DNA from: an uncultured Eubacteriales bacterium
Lineage (GTDB): Bacteria > Bacillota > Clostridia > Oscillospirales > Oscillospiraceae
DNA length: 20,805 bases
Assembly (NCBI GenBank): GCA_900546915.1
Contig: UREY01000030.1
Coordinates: 1-20,805 of the forward strand
Direction: 5' to 3'
Positions 1-6,962 of this stretch are shown piece by piece. The notes beneath the pieces were generated by a model that did no database searches, was not told the DNA's origin, and saw nothing but the letters and a program-made list of their open reading frames with translations. The position numbers and the translations under genes were made by a program. The first letter of the stretch is position 1. The number at the start of each line of letters is the position of its first letter.

Positions 1-1448
1 AGCTTGGAATCCGGCGCAAACCGGTTGTCCGAGACGCCGTTCATCAGCTCATGGGAAATGACATAGTCGGTGTATTCGTGGTACCAGCGATTGATGTTCA
101 GATCCGTAAAGACGGCAGAGGGGCACTCGATGGCGGGGATGGCCTCGCCCTTTTTCAAAATCTCCCCGCAGACGGCGCAGACCTCGTCACCGGTGTAGCC
201 GTCTTCCGTGCAGGTGGGCTCCTTGGCGTTGCGCAGCTCGGTCTTGTGACCGGTAGCGGGAAGAATCAGCTCCTCCCAGGTGGTCTCCTCAATACAATCT
301 GCATCCTTGAAGTACTTGCCGCAGTCCGGACAGTGGTAGTAGGCGGCATGGCCGTCGTTGGTACAAGTGGGGGCCTCCTCCTCCACGGCAAGGATCTCCG
401 TATGCCTGCACAGGGGGATGAACATACCCAGGACGCCTGCGCCGTGTTCGCCGATCTGGCCGCAATCCGTCAGCTCCGCCGTTTGCGTATCGACGATGTA
501 CAGATTCATTTCATCCGGCAAATATGGACTGCACCCCTGCGCCCAATAGAGCTTGCCGGTGTTGCGGTCGAAACACATGGTCTGCTCCTGGAACGCTTTT
601 GCTGTGGTCTGTCCAATGACGGTGTATTCGCCGGTTTCCAGATCCAGGCTGGCCAGCCGGGAGCAGCCGTTGCCGCCCCATTGTGCGCCCATACCGGCGA
701 GCATCACATAAGCATTGCCGTCCAGATCAATGGAAAAGCCCAGGATATAGTCCATGTCGTATACGCTGTCGTCTGCGTCGGGGATCTCACCGTAAATTTG
801 ACGGCCGGAATCCGGATCCAGCTCACCCGTTTCCAAGTCCACTTCATACAGCTCCTGCAGGAAGCTAATCACATACATCTTCCCTGTGCTGTAATCATAA
901 GACATCTCCGTGGGGTAGAATTGGTACATATCATAAGTCTGCTTGTACTCCACCTGAACTTCTCCCCGTTGCAGCGCCTCAAAATCCATGGTGAAGAACC
1001 GGCCGTCGTAGGTGTAGCCGTACACGGTGTCGTCCACCAGCTCGGCGCACGTAACAAAGACCCAATTGTCATCGGTGGAATCCGGCATCAACCCAATCTC
1101 CTGGGCGGCGCTTGGATTGGTGTCCTGGAAGGTATACCAGTGGGATTTGCTCTGCCACGCGGGAAGTCCATCCAGCATTCCCGCCGACAAATATTTTACA
1201 AAGCCATAGAGATTCACCGGCTTCTCATCGTCTGGGGTGGAAACCGGAGACGCGGTTGTCGCCGGGTCTGCTGTTTCTCCCTCTGCCGGCAGCGAAAGAA
1301 GCTCCGGCTGGGCGGCAGGCGCGCTGTCCTCTCCTGCGGAGGAAGAAGACGCTCCCCAAAGGGGAGACAGGCCGGCTGCCGAAGCGGGCGAGGCGACGGC
1401 CGACACCAGCAGAACGAGCACAGCCAGTAATGCGATGGTTCTTTTCAT
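1..1448 (-). CDS. SLH-domain surface protein, C-terminus cut by window edge
   Basis: The reading frame starts at ATG 1448 (minus strand) behind a GGAGG at 1456-1460, 7 nt away, and stays open to base 1 (482 codons). Residues 1-24 form a signal peptide (MKRT, then a hydrophobic run ending ASA), so the protein is exported. Residues 25-75 are a low-complexity Ala/Ser/Pro/Glu linker. Residues about 180-345 contain recurring units such as DYSTGKMYV, SLDLETGEYTVIG and CFDRNTGKLYW, which resemble beta-propeller blades. Residues 361-440 carry two related PTCT-DG-CxxCG units, a Cys-rich doublet common in clostridial cell-surface proteins. From residue 447 an S-layer homology repeat begins (FTDL..RWYHEYTDYVISHELMNG); it would anchor the protein to cell-wall polysaccharide. 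More SLH repeats are expected beyond the edge. The ligand or enzymatic role is unknown. A long plus-strand frame over this region is antisense and not a gene. Confidence 0.88.
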   Translation of the reverse strand, partial: MKRTIALLAVLVLLVSAVASPASAAGLSPLWGASSSSAGEDSAPAAQPELLSLPAEGETADPATTASPVSTPDDEKPVNLYGFVKYLSAGMLDGLPAWQSKSHWYTFQDTNPSAAQEIGLMPDSTDDNWVFVTCAELVDDTVYGYTYDGRFFTMDFEALQRGEVQVEYKQTYDMYQFYPTEMSYDYSTGKMYVISFLQELYEVDLETGELDPDSGRQIYGEIPDADDSVYDMDYILGFSIDLDGNAYVMLAGMGAQWGGNGCSRLASLDLETGEYTVIGQTTAKAFQEQTMCFDRNTGKLYWAQGCSPYLPDEMNLYIVDTQTAELTDCGQIGEHGAGVLGMFIPLCRHTEILAVEEEAPTCTNDGHAAYYHCPDCGKYFKDADCIEETTWEELILPATGHKTELRNAKEPTCTEDGYTGDEVCAVCGEILKKGEAIPAIECPSAVFTDLNINRWYHEYTDYVISHELMNGVSDNRFAPDSK

Positions 1449-1478
1449 AGTAATACCTCCTATTTTCTGTACTGCTCA

Positions 1479-1496
1479 GTTCGTAATTTTACGAAC
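1479..1496. promoter_or_regulatory. perfect 8-2-8 dyad, candidate operator
   Basis: GTTCGTAA and TTACGAAC flank a TT centre, giving perfect 8-bp arms. The dyad lies just downstream of the predicted start of the minus-strand gene, where a bound protein would block transcription. The divergently encoded ArsR-type regulator is the obvious candidate, but binding is inferred from position only. Confidence 0.6.
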
Positions 1497-1511
1497 ACAT
1501 CTGTGATTCAA

Positions 1512-1540
1512 ATTTTACCTTACATTTTCGTCGTTGTCAA
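1512..1540 (-). promoter_or_regulatory. promoter of the SLH protein gene
   Basis: On the minus strand, TTGACA (1540-1535) and TAAAAT (1517-1512) are separated by exactly 17 bp. The -35 is a perfect consensus. Transcription should start near 1505, giving a leader of roughly 57 nt that contains the dyad at 1479-1496. Confidence 0.75.
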
Positions 1541-1569
1541 TAGACATTTTGAAAAAAAGCTGCTATAAT
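1541..1569 (+). promoter_or_regulatory. promoter of the ArsR-family gene
   Basis: TAGACA (1541-1546), 17 bp, then TATAAT (1564-1569), with an upstream TG making an extended -10. The -35 directly abuts the -35 of the oppositely oriented promoter, so the two RNA polymerase sites are back to back. Confidence 0.72.
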
Positions 1570-1620
1570 TTGGGAACAACACACAAGACGTCCGCCGCCT
1601 GCGCCGTAGGGAGGTACCTT

Positions 1621-2706
1621 ATGATTCGTTACGAGCCGATTCCGCTGCTGGAAGCCACGCTATTTCTTGCAAACTGGGCAGCCCAAATTTCCTGGAACAC
1701 CGACATAGAAAAGACCTTCGGCTTCTGCAGCAAATCTACCAAGCAGACACTGGAGGAGTACTCTCGCATTTTAACCGAGCTGGAACGCAGACTCGCCGCC
1801 GGCATCACCGTTCCGGAGTCAACCGTGCAGACGCTGTTTGCCCCCCTGCATCCCAGTGACAAAAAGGCAAACCATCCCTCTGACGATTATCTCTGCCACT
1901 TGCTGCTGCCGGGAGAGGTGGAAGCCTACGTAGAATGGGCGGAGGATGTTTTTTTCCATAACCTGCGAAAGGATATTTCCAACATCCCGAAGCGAATTTC
2001 CGGCTTTCTAAAGGCGGATTCCCAGGAATGCGAAAACGACATCTGCATCCAGGAGCTATTTGCCATGATCAAGGGCAGCGATTTGCCCCAGAGCGCGAAG
2101 CTGACCCTAATTGACCTGGCGCTCAATCCCGACAGCTACATTGACATGCTTCAAGAAACCCTATCTCCTGTCGCCGAAGCGTTCCGGCAGTGCCGGAGTC
2201 TGGTGGAGCCGCTTCTGGAGGAATTCCGCGCCTCCTGTCCGGAGGACGAAGCCACGATGCTGGGGCAACTCACGTTCTTAGACCAATCTAAAATTCAAAC
2301 GGCCGTCATCTGTCCCAGCGTTGTGTATAGCGGGTATTCCCTTGTAGCGTTGAACCGGGATCAAACGGTGCTCCTTTTCTGCGTGGGCTCCCTGTACAAA
2401 TTTTTAAAAGATCATTTTTCTCTCTCCCAGGGCATAGACGTCCGCCTCACTCAGGTGCTCACCGCCCTGGGCAACCAAAACCGCTTCAACATCGCGACCA
2501 AACTGTTGGACGGCCCCGCCTATGGACGGGAGCTGGCAAACCATCTGGGAATTTCCCCGGTCACCATCTCTCAGCACATTAGCATTCTCATGAGCGCCAA
2601 TCTGGTCACCGTGCACAACGATGGAAAACGCGCGTACTACTCCCTCAATACAGACGAGCTGGACCGCTTTCTTGACCTCTTTAAAAAGTATTTTAGACGG
2701 GATTAG
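1621..2706 (+). CDS. ArsR-family winged-helix regulator with long N-terminal region
   Basis: The frame gives 361 residues from ATG 1621. That start is preferred because AGGGAGG at 1608-1614 sits 6 nt upstream; the earlier in-frame ATG at 1534 lies upstream of the -10 box and cannot be used from this promoter. Residues about 275-361 are a typical ArsR winged helix: VLTALGNQNRFNIATKLL, then RELANHLGISPVTISQHISIL as the recognition helix region and a wing near NDGKRAYYSL. The remaining 270 N-terminal residues are mainly helical-looking and match no domain I can name, whereas classical ArsR repressors are about 100-120 residues. No clear metal-binding CxC motif is seen beside the DNA-binding helix, so a metal effector is not supported. 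It is divergent from the SLH gene and probably regulates it and itself. Family call is confident; target and effector are inferred. Confidence 0.85.
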   Translation: MIRYEPIPLLEATLFLANWAAQISWNTDIEKTFGFCSKSTKQTLEEYSRILTELERRLAAGITVPESTVQTLFAPLHPSDKKANHPSDDYLCHLLLPGEVEAYVEWAEDVFFHNLRKDISNIPKRISGFLKADSQECENDICIQELFAMIKGSDLPQSAKLTLIDLALNPDSYIDMLQETLSPVAEAFRQCRSLVEPLLEEFRASCPEDEATMLGQLTFLDQSKIQTAVICPSVVYSGYSLVALNRDQTVLLFCVGSLYKFLKDHFSLSQGIDVRLTQVLTALGNQNRFNIATKLLDGPAYGRELANHLGISPVTISQHISILMSANLVTVHNDGKRAYYSLNTDELDRFLDLFKKYFRRD

Positions 2707-2932
2707 GATTTCCCAGAGAGCCGAATCCGGTCGGCAAATTTCCCTGCGGGAACGGAACTGCACGCTCACCGCCTGCGCCTTTCCAACCCGGAAACATCCC
2801 CGGCCGAGATGAGGAGTCCGCCTGTGGCAGCAAGCCGGCGGTACCATACGGGGAGGTTCCTTGCCCGGATCCTCTGAGGGCGGCCTCATGCCGGCACACG
2901 CAGGGTTTTCCAGGGAAATACGGAACTGCACC
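2707..2932. other. intergenic region without recognisable gene
   Basis: No frame here has both a start signal and protein-like composition. It contains a small hairpin (TTCCC-TGC-GGGAA, about 2740-2752) and two copies of ACGGAACTGCAC (2752-2763 and 2920-2931), the second running to the -35 of the next promoter. No consensus elements of a known riboswitch were recognised, and the stretch lies upstream of the predicted transcription start. Confidence 0.5.
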
Positions 2933-2960
2933 TTGAAAGAACGGGAAGTTTTGGTATAAT
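2933..2960 (+). promoter_or_regulatory. promoter of the nucleoside-salvage operon
   Basis: TTGAAA (2933-2938), 16 bp, then TATAAT (2955-2960) with TGG directly before it (extended -10). Transcription would start near 2967, leaving a leader of about 36 nt before tdk. Confidence 0.7.
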
Positions 2961-3002
2961 GGACAGGAACGCAGGAACACCGGCGGCCGGGGAGGAAGAA
3001 GG

Positions 3003-3623
3003 ATGGCAAAACTCTATTTTAAATACGGGGCCATGGGCTCGTCCAAGACGGCGCAGGCGCTGATCACCAAGTATAACTATGAGGAAAACGGACTGCAGGT
3101 CTGGCTCTTAAAGCCCAGCGCCGATATGCGGGACGGGGCGCAGATTCTGCGCAGCCGCATCGGCCTGGAGGCGAGAGTGGAAATCATAGGACCCTCGGAG
3201 GACATTTATACTTGCTTCCGGGAGCGGAAGCAGGGCAGCTGCGATGTCATCATTGTGGACGAATGCCAGTTTTTGGAGCCGGAGCAGGTGGACCAGCTTC
3301 GGGCGATTGTAGACGACTACAATTTGCCGGTGATGTGCTTTGGCCTGCGGACGGATTTCCAGTGCCGTCTGTTCGGCGGCAGCCGCCGCCTCATGGAGGT
3401 GGCGGATACCATTCTGGAAATCAAAACCATTTGCGACTGCGGGGCCAAGGCGACGGTCAACGCCCGGGTGGATGCGGACGGATACATTGTGACGCAAGGG
3501 CAGCAGCTTCTGCTGGGAGGCAACGACAGCTACCTTGCCATGTGCCACAAGTGCTGGGTCCGGGGGATTCGGGAGCGCCGGAAGATGAAGCTCCACGGCA
3601 GCGGAGAGACGCTGGACTCCTAA
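3003..3623 (+). CDS. tdk: thymidine kinase (type II)
   Basis: Phosphorylates thymidine with ATP to dTMP in the cytoplasm (salvage). The 206-residue protein has a P-loop GAMGSSKT (residues 9-16), a Walker-B/catalytic segment VDECQF (85-90, Asp86-Glu87), the FGLRTDFQ segment (113-120), and a C-terminal zinc-binding lasso with Cys144, Cys146, Cys181 and Cys184, plus the substrate-loop region ATVNAR (150-155). Length matches the bacterial type II family (about 190-210). ATG 3003 follows GGAGG at 2991-2995 with 7-nt spacing. It is the first gene behind the promoter at 2933-2960 and lies 35 bp before deoC. Having thymidine kinase lead a deoxyribonucleoside-degradation operon lets the cell choose between recapture and breakdown. 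Confidence 0.95.
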   Translation: MAKLYFKYGAMGSSKTAQALITKYNYEENGLQVWLLKPSADMRDGAQILRSRIGLEARVEIIGPSEDIYTCFRERKQGSCDVIIVDECQFLEPEQVDQLRAIVDDYNLPVMCFGLRTDFQCRLFGGSRRLMEVADTILEIKTICDCGAKATVNARVDADGYIVTQGQQLLLGGNDSYLAMCHKCWVRGIRERRKMKLHGSGETLDS

Positions 3624-3658
3624 AATCGGCAGACTATAATTTTAGAAAGTGGGAATGG

Positions 3659-4318
3659 ATGATGAACGTACAAGAAATTCTTTCCAAATGTGACCATACG
3701 CTGTTGACGCAGACGGCGACCTGGGAGGAAATCCGGGCCATTTGCGACGACGGAATGCAGTACCATACCGCCTCGGTTTGCATTCCCGCCGCCTACGTGC
3801 GGCAGGCCAAGGCTTATGTGGGGGAGCGGCTTCCGATTTGTACAGTGATCGGCTTTCCCAACGGCTATGATACCACAGCGGCGAAATGCTTCATGGCGAC
3901 TGATGCCGTAGAGGGCGGAGCCGATGAGGTGGATATGGTCATTCATCTGGGCTGGGTCAAGGACCGCCGGTACGACCTGGTGGAGCAGGAGATCCGGCAG
4001 ATCAAAGCGGCTTGCCGGGGGCGGCTGCTGAAGGTCATTGTGGAAACCTGCCTGCTGACCGACGAGGAAAAAATCGAGATGTGTCATGTGGTCACCCAGT
4101 CCGGGGCAGACTATATCAAAACCTCCACGGGCTTTTCCAAGGCCGGCGCCACCTTCCACGATGTGGAGCTGTTTGCCGCCCATGTGGGGCCGAATGTGAA
4201 AATCAAGGCGGCCGGTGGGATTTCCAGCCTGGAAGATGCAGAAAAATTTCTCCAGTTGGGCGCGTCCCGCCTGGGCACCTCCCGCATTGTCAAATTAGCC
4301 AAAGCCATGGGGCTTTAA
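3659..4318 (+). CDS. deoC: deoxyribose-phosphate aldolase
   Basis: Cleaves 2-deoxyribose 5-phosphate to acetaldehyde and glyceraldehyde 3-phosphate. The 219-residue product matches the family length. Key residues are visible: Asp92 in DEVDMVI, the Schiff-base Lys154 in YIKTSTGF, and Lys183 in IKAAGGI, within a TIM-barrel sequence. The long in-frame upstream extension overlaps tdk and is non-coding; the start is ATG 3659 or the adjacent ATG 3662, behind a weak GTGGGA site at 3649-3654. A TATAAT at 3635-3640 with a poor -35 could be a weak internal promoter, but this is not secure. It sits between tdk and deoD in one transcript and consumes the product of DeoB. Confidence 0.94.
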   Translation: MMNVQEILSKCDHTLLTQTATWEEIRAICDDGMQYHTASVCIPAAYVRQAKAYVGERLPICTVIGFPNGYDTTAAKCFMATDAVEGGADEVDMVIHLGWVKDRRYDLVEQEIRQIKAACRGRLLKVIVETCLLTDEEKIEMCHVVTQSGADYIKTSTGFSKAGATFHDVELFAAHVGPNVKIKAAGGISSLEDAEKFLQLGASRLGTSRIVKLAKAMGL

Positions 4319-4345
4319 ACGGAAACTGCAGCAAAGGAGCGATTT

Positions 4346-5089
4346 ATGATGAAATATCCGACCCCACACATCAACGCCAAACCCGGTGATTTCGGCAAAA
4401 CCGTTCTGATGCCCGGGGACCCCCTGCGTTCTCAATTCATTGCCGAGACCTTCCTGGAAAACCCCGTTCTGGTGAACAACGTCCGGGGCGTTCAGGGCTA
4501 TACCGGGACCTATCGGGGCGTCAAGGTCTCCGTCATGGCCTCGGGCATGGGGATGCCCTCCATCGGCATCTACTCCCATGAGCTTTATAATGTGTTCGGT
4601 GTGGAGAACATCCTGCGGGTGGGCTCCGCCGGTGCGCTGCAGGAGCATGTCCGGCTTTACGATCTGGTCCTGGGACAGGGCGCCTGCACCGATTCCAACT
4701 GGGCGGCCCAGTTTCACCTGTCGGGCACCTTCGCGCCCATCGGCTCATTTGACCTGCTCACCAAAGCGGTAGAAGCGGCCCGGGAGCTGGGATGCCGGTA
4801 TCATGTGGGCAACGTCTTGTCTTCCGACGCCTTCTACGGAGACCACGAAGGAGTTCCCAACGGATTGGATGCCAACTACGGCTGGAAGAAAATGGGAATC
4901 CTGGCCGTGGAGATGGAGGCGGCCGCCCTGTATATGAACGCGGCCCGGTACGGCAAGGGGGCCCTTTGTATCTGCACGGTCTCCGATCACATCCTCACAG
5001 GGGAGGAAACCACGGCCCAGGAGCGCCAGAACGCGTTTACGGACATGATGAAGGTAGCCCTGGAAGTCGCCGTGAAGTCGGAGCGCTGA
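4346..5089 (+). CDS. deoD: purine-nucleoside phosphorylase, DeoD type
   Basis: Splits purine (deoxy)ribonucleosides with phosphate into base and (deoxy)ribose 1-phosphate. The 247-residue protein shows the trimer-forming-unit (hexameric) DeoD family marks: phosphate-binding GDPLR (24-28), SGMGMPSIGIYSHEL (66-80), RVGSAG (91-96), the ribose-binding VEMEAAALY (188-196), and SDH (213-215) with the catalytic Asp214. ATG 4346 follows AAAGGAG (4333-4339) by 6 nt; a second ATG at 4349 is possible. It lies 27 bp after deoC and 51 bp before deoB. No pyrimidine-nucleoside phosphorylase is present in the window. Confidence 0.95.
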   Translation: MMKYPTPHINAKPGDFGKTVLMPGDPLRSQFIAETFLENPVLVNNVRGVQGYTGTYRGVKVSVMASGMGMPSIGIYSHELYNVFGVENILRVGSAGALQEHVRLYDLVLGQGACTDSNWAAQFHLSGTFAPIGSFDLLTKAVEAARELGCRYHVGNVLSSDAFYGDHEGVPNGLDANYGWKKMGILAVEMEAAALYMNAARYGKGALCICTVSDHILTGEETTAQERQNAFTDMMKVALEVAVKSER

Positions 5090-5140
5090 GCAACCGGGGG
5101 ATTTGCATCCCGGAACGGAGACATCGGAGGTGAAAGCTGT

Positions 5141-6310
5141 ATGAAGCGGATTTTCTTAATTGTATTGGATTCTTGCGGCGCAGGGGCGATGCCCGATTCC
5201 GAAGCGTTTGGGGATGTGGGGGTCCACACCTTACGTTCCTGCGCGGCTTCGAAGGAGCTGCACATCCCCAATCTGGTTCAGGCGGGATTGGGAAATATAG
5301 AGGGGCTGTCCTTCTTGGGGAGCGTGGAGCGCCCTGTCGGCGCAGTGGCCCGGTTGGCGGAGGCTTCCATGGGGAAGGACACCACCATCGGCCATTGGGA
5401 AATTGCGGGCCTGGTGTCGCCGGAACCCCTGCCGACCTATCCCGAAGGCTTTCCTCGGGAGGTGCTGGATGCGTTTGAGGCCGCGACGGGTCGGGGAATT
5501 CTGTGCAACCGGCCCTACTCCGGGACCGAGGTCATCCGGGATTACGGCCAGCGGCAGCGGGAAACCGGCAAATGGATCGTGTATACCTCTGCAGACTCCG
5601 TATTTCAAATTGCAGCCCATGAGCAATGGATTCCCCTGGAGGAGCTGTATGCCGCCTGCCGGAAGGCCCGGGCCATCCTGCAAGGGAAGCACGGCGTCGG
5701 CCGGGTGATCGCCCGGCCCTTTGTGGGAGACGCCCAGACCGGATTTACCCGAACGGCCAACCGCCATGACTTTTCTCTGGAGCCGCCGGGGAAGACGCTC
5801 CTGGATGCGGTGAAAGCGGCTGGTCTGGATTCCATCGCCGTGGGTAAAATCTACGATATTTTTGCCCATCGGGGGGTGACGGAGCAGGTCTACACCCAAG
5901 GCAATACCGATGGCCTGGCCCAAACGCTGACCTATGCCGACCGGGATTTTCACGGCCTGTGCTTTGTCAATCTGGTGGATTTCGACATGCTCTACGGTCA
6001 CCGGAGAGATGTGGACGGCTATGCTAGAGCGCTGACGGAGTTTGATGCCTGGCTGCCGGGCTTTGTGAAGAAGCTGGGACCGGAGGATTTGCTTCTGATC
6101 ACGGCCGACCACGGCTGTGACCCGGCCTATGCCGCGACCACGGATCATACCCGGGAGTATGTGCCTCTGGTGGTTCTAGGTCCCAAGGTAAAGCCCCGGA
6201 ATTTGGGGACCCGGACCAGCTTCGCGGACATCGCCGCCACTGTGGCGGAGCTGCTGCAGGTAGGGCTGGATACGCCCGGGAAAAGCTTTGCCCGGGAGGT
6301 TATTTCGTAG
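5141..6310 (+). CDS. deoB: phosphopentomutase
   Basis: Interconverts (deoxy)ribose 1-phosphate and 5-phosphate, linking DeoD to DeoC. The 389-residue protein is the normal size and begins MKRIFLIVLDSCGAG, with metal ligand Asp10. KDTTIGHWEIAG (79-90) holds the active-site threonine region, and the C-terminal alkaline-phosphatase-superfamily metal sites appear as LVDFDMLYGHRRD, ITADHGCDP and DHTREYVPLVV. ATG 5141 has an excellent GGAGGTGA (5126-5133). It is followed by an 80-bp gap with a short GC-rich hairpin before cdd. Confidence 0.95.
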   Translation: MKRIFLIVLDSCGAGAMPDSEAFGDVGVHTLRSCAASKELHIPNLVQAGLGNIEGLSFLGSVERPVGAVARLAEASMGKDTTIGHWEIAGLVSPEPLPTYPEGFPREVLDAFEAATGRGILCNRPYSGTEVIRDYGQRQRETGKWIVYTSADSVFQIAAHEQWIPLEELYAACRKARAILQGKHGVGRVIARPFVGDAQTGFTRTANRHDFSLEPPGKTLLDAVKAAGLDSIAVGKIYDIFAHRGVTEQVYTQGNTDGLAQTLTYADRDFHGLCFVNLVDFDMLYGHRRDVDGYARALTEFDAWLPGFVKKLGPEDLLLITADHGCDPAYAATTDHTREYVPLVVLGPKVKPRNLGTRTSFADIAATVAELLQVGLDTPGKSFAREVIS

Positions 6311-6327
6311 CTTGGGAAAAATTCGGC

Positions 6328-6346
6328 GGCAGGAGGCGCGCCTGCC
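6328..6346 (+). other. short intercistronic hairpin
   Basis: GGCAGG (6328-6333) and CCTGCC (6341-6346) can pair across a 7-nt loop between deoB and cdd. There is no T-run after it, so it is not an intrinsic terminator; an mRNA processing or stability element is possible. Confidence 0.3.
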
Positions 6347-6390
6347 GGACGGGCGGTGGGCGCGTGCCGCGGGGAAAGGAGAATCTGCCT

Positions 6391-6801
6391 GTGAAACCGA
6401 AAGAATTGTTGTCGCTGGCTGTAGAGGCGATGGGGCATGCCTACGTGCCTTATTCGGGCTACTGTGTGGGCGCGGCGCTGCTGTGCGCCGACGGATCTGT
6501 CTACCAGGGCTGCAACATTGAAAACGCCTCCTATACGCCCACGATTTGCGCCGAGCGGAACGCCTTTTTTAAAGCGGTCTACGACGGAAAGCGGGACTTT
6601 TCCGCCATTGCGGTGGTAGGCGGGAAGGACGGCGTCATCTCCGGAATCTTTCCGCCGTGCGGCGTGTGCCGGCAGGTGATGCGGGAGTTTTGCCGGGATG
6701 ATTTCCTGATTTATATGGGCGGCCCGGAGGGCTCCTATGAGACGCACACGTTGGCGGAAATGCTGCCCTTCGGTTTTTCCGCCTCGCAGCATATGAAATG
6801 A
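6391..6801 (+). CDS. cdd: cytidine deaminase
   Basis: Deaminates cytidine and deoxycytidine to uridine and deoxyuridine. The 136-residue homotetramer-type enzyme has YVPYSGYCVGAALL (18-31), NIENASY (42-48), the zinc/catalytic CAE (Cys53, Glu55) and PCGVC (Cys90, Cys93). I choose GTG 6391 because AAAGGAG (6375-6381) lies 9 nt upstream; the earlier GTG at 6364 would add nine non-conserved residues and lacks a site. It is the last gene of the salvage operon. No strong terminator follows, only a weak AAAATC/GATTTT pairing near 6805-6832. Confidence 0.94.
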   Translation: MKPKELLSLAVEAMGHAYVPYSGYCVGAALLCADGSVYQGCNIENASYTPTICAERNAFFKAVYDGKRDFSAIAVVGGKDGVISGIFPPCGVCRQVMREFCRDDFLIYMGGPEGSYETHTLAEMLPFGFSASQHMK

Positions 6802-6862
6802 CAGAAAATCGGTGAATTTTCCCGGAGATTTTGTAAATTTTTGTAAAGATTTCAAAAACAGG

Positions 6863-6891
6863 TTGATTTTTATGAAAGTTTGTGTTAAAAG
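6863..6891 (+). promoter_or_regulatory. possible promoter of the Bmp lipoprotein gene
   Basis: TTGATT (6863-6868), 17 bp, then TAAAAG (6886-6891) in an AT-rich tract downstream of cdd. Both hexamers deviate from consensus, so strength is uncertain. Two TTTTGTAAA-like copies lie just upstream (about 6828-6846). Confidence 0.45.
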
Positions 6892-6900
6892 ATAAAGAGC

Positions 6901-6921
6901 GGTGCGCCTAGGCGCGCATCC
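6901..6921 (+). promoter_or_regulatory. GC-rich dyad/hairpin at the start of the lipoprotein leader
   Basis: GCGCCTAGGCGC (6904-6915) is a perfect 12-bp palindrome. The whole segment can also fold as GGTGCGC pairing with GCGCATCC with one bulge. It falls at the predicted 5' end of the mRNA, so it may be an operator or a 5' stability hairpin. Confidence 0.4.
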
Positions 6922-6962
6922 TGGAGAATCCCAATATTATTACATATTTGGAGGTCAAGAAA

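Noticed and set aside
51..1430. Plus-strand open frame of 459 codons
   Set aside because: It is antisense to the SLH protein gene, which has a signal peptide, recognisable domains and a ribosome-binding site; the plus-strand product resembles no protein and lacks a start signal.
1534..1620. Upstream ATG extension of the ArsR-family gene
   Set aside because: The ATG lies upstream of the -10 box and has no ribosome-binding site, while ATG 1621 has a strong one.
2707..2932. Possible riboswitch before tdk
   Set aside because: No purine, cobalamin, FMN or T-box consensus was recognised, and the stretch lies upstream of the predicted transcription start.
3212..3658. Long N-terminal extension of deoC
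   Set aside because: It overlaps tdk in another frame and its translation is Gly/Arg-rich shadow sequence; deoC homologues begin at the MMN or MN at 3659-3664.
5231..6148. Minus-strand open frame of 305 codons over deoB
   Set aside because: Antisense shadow; deoB motifs on the plus strand are complete over the same bases.
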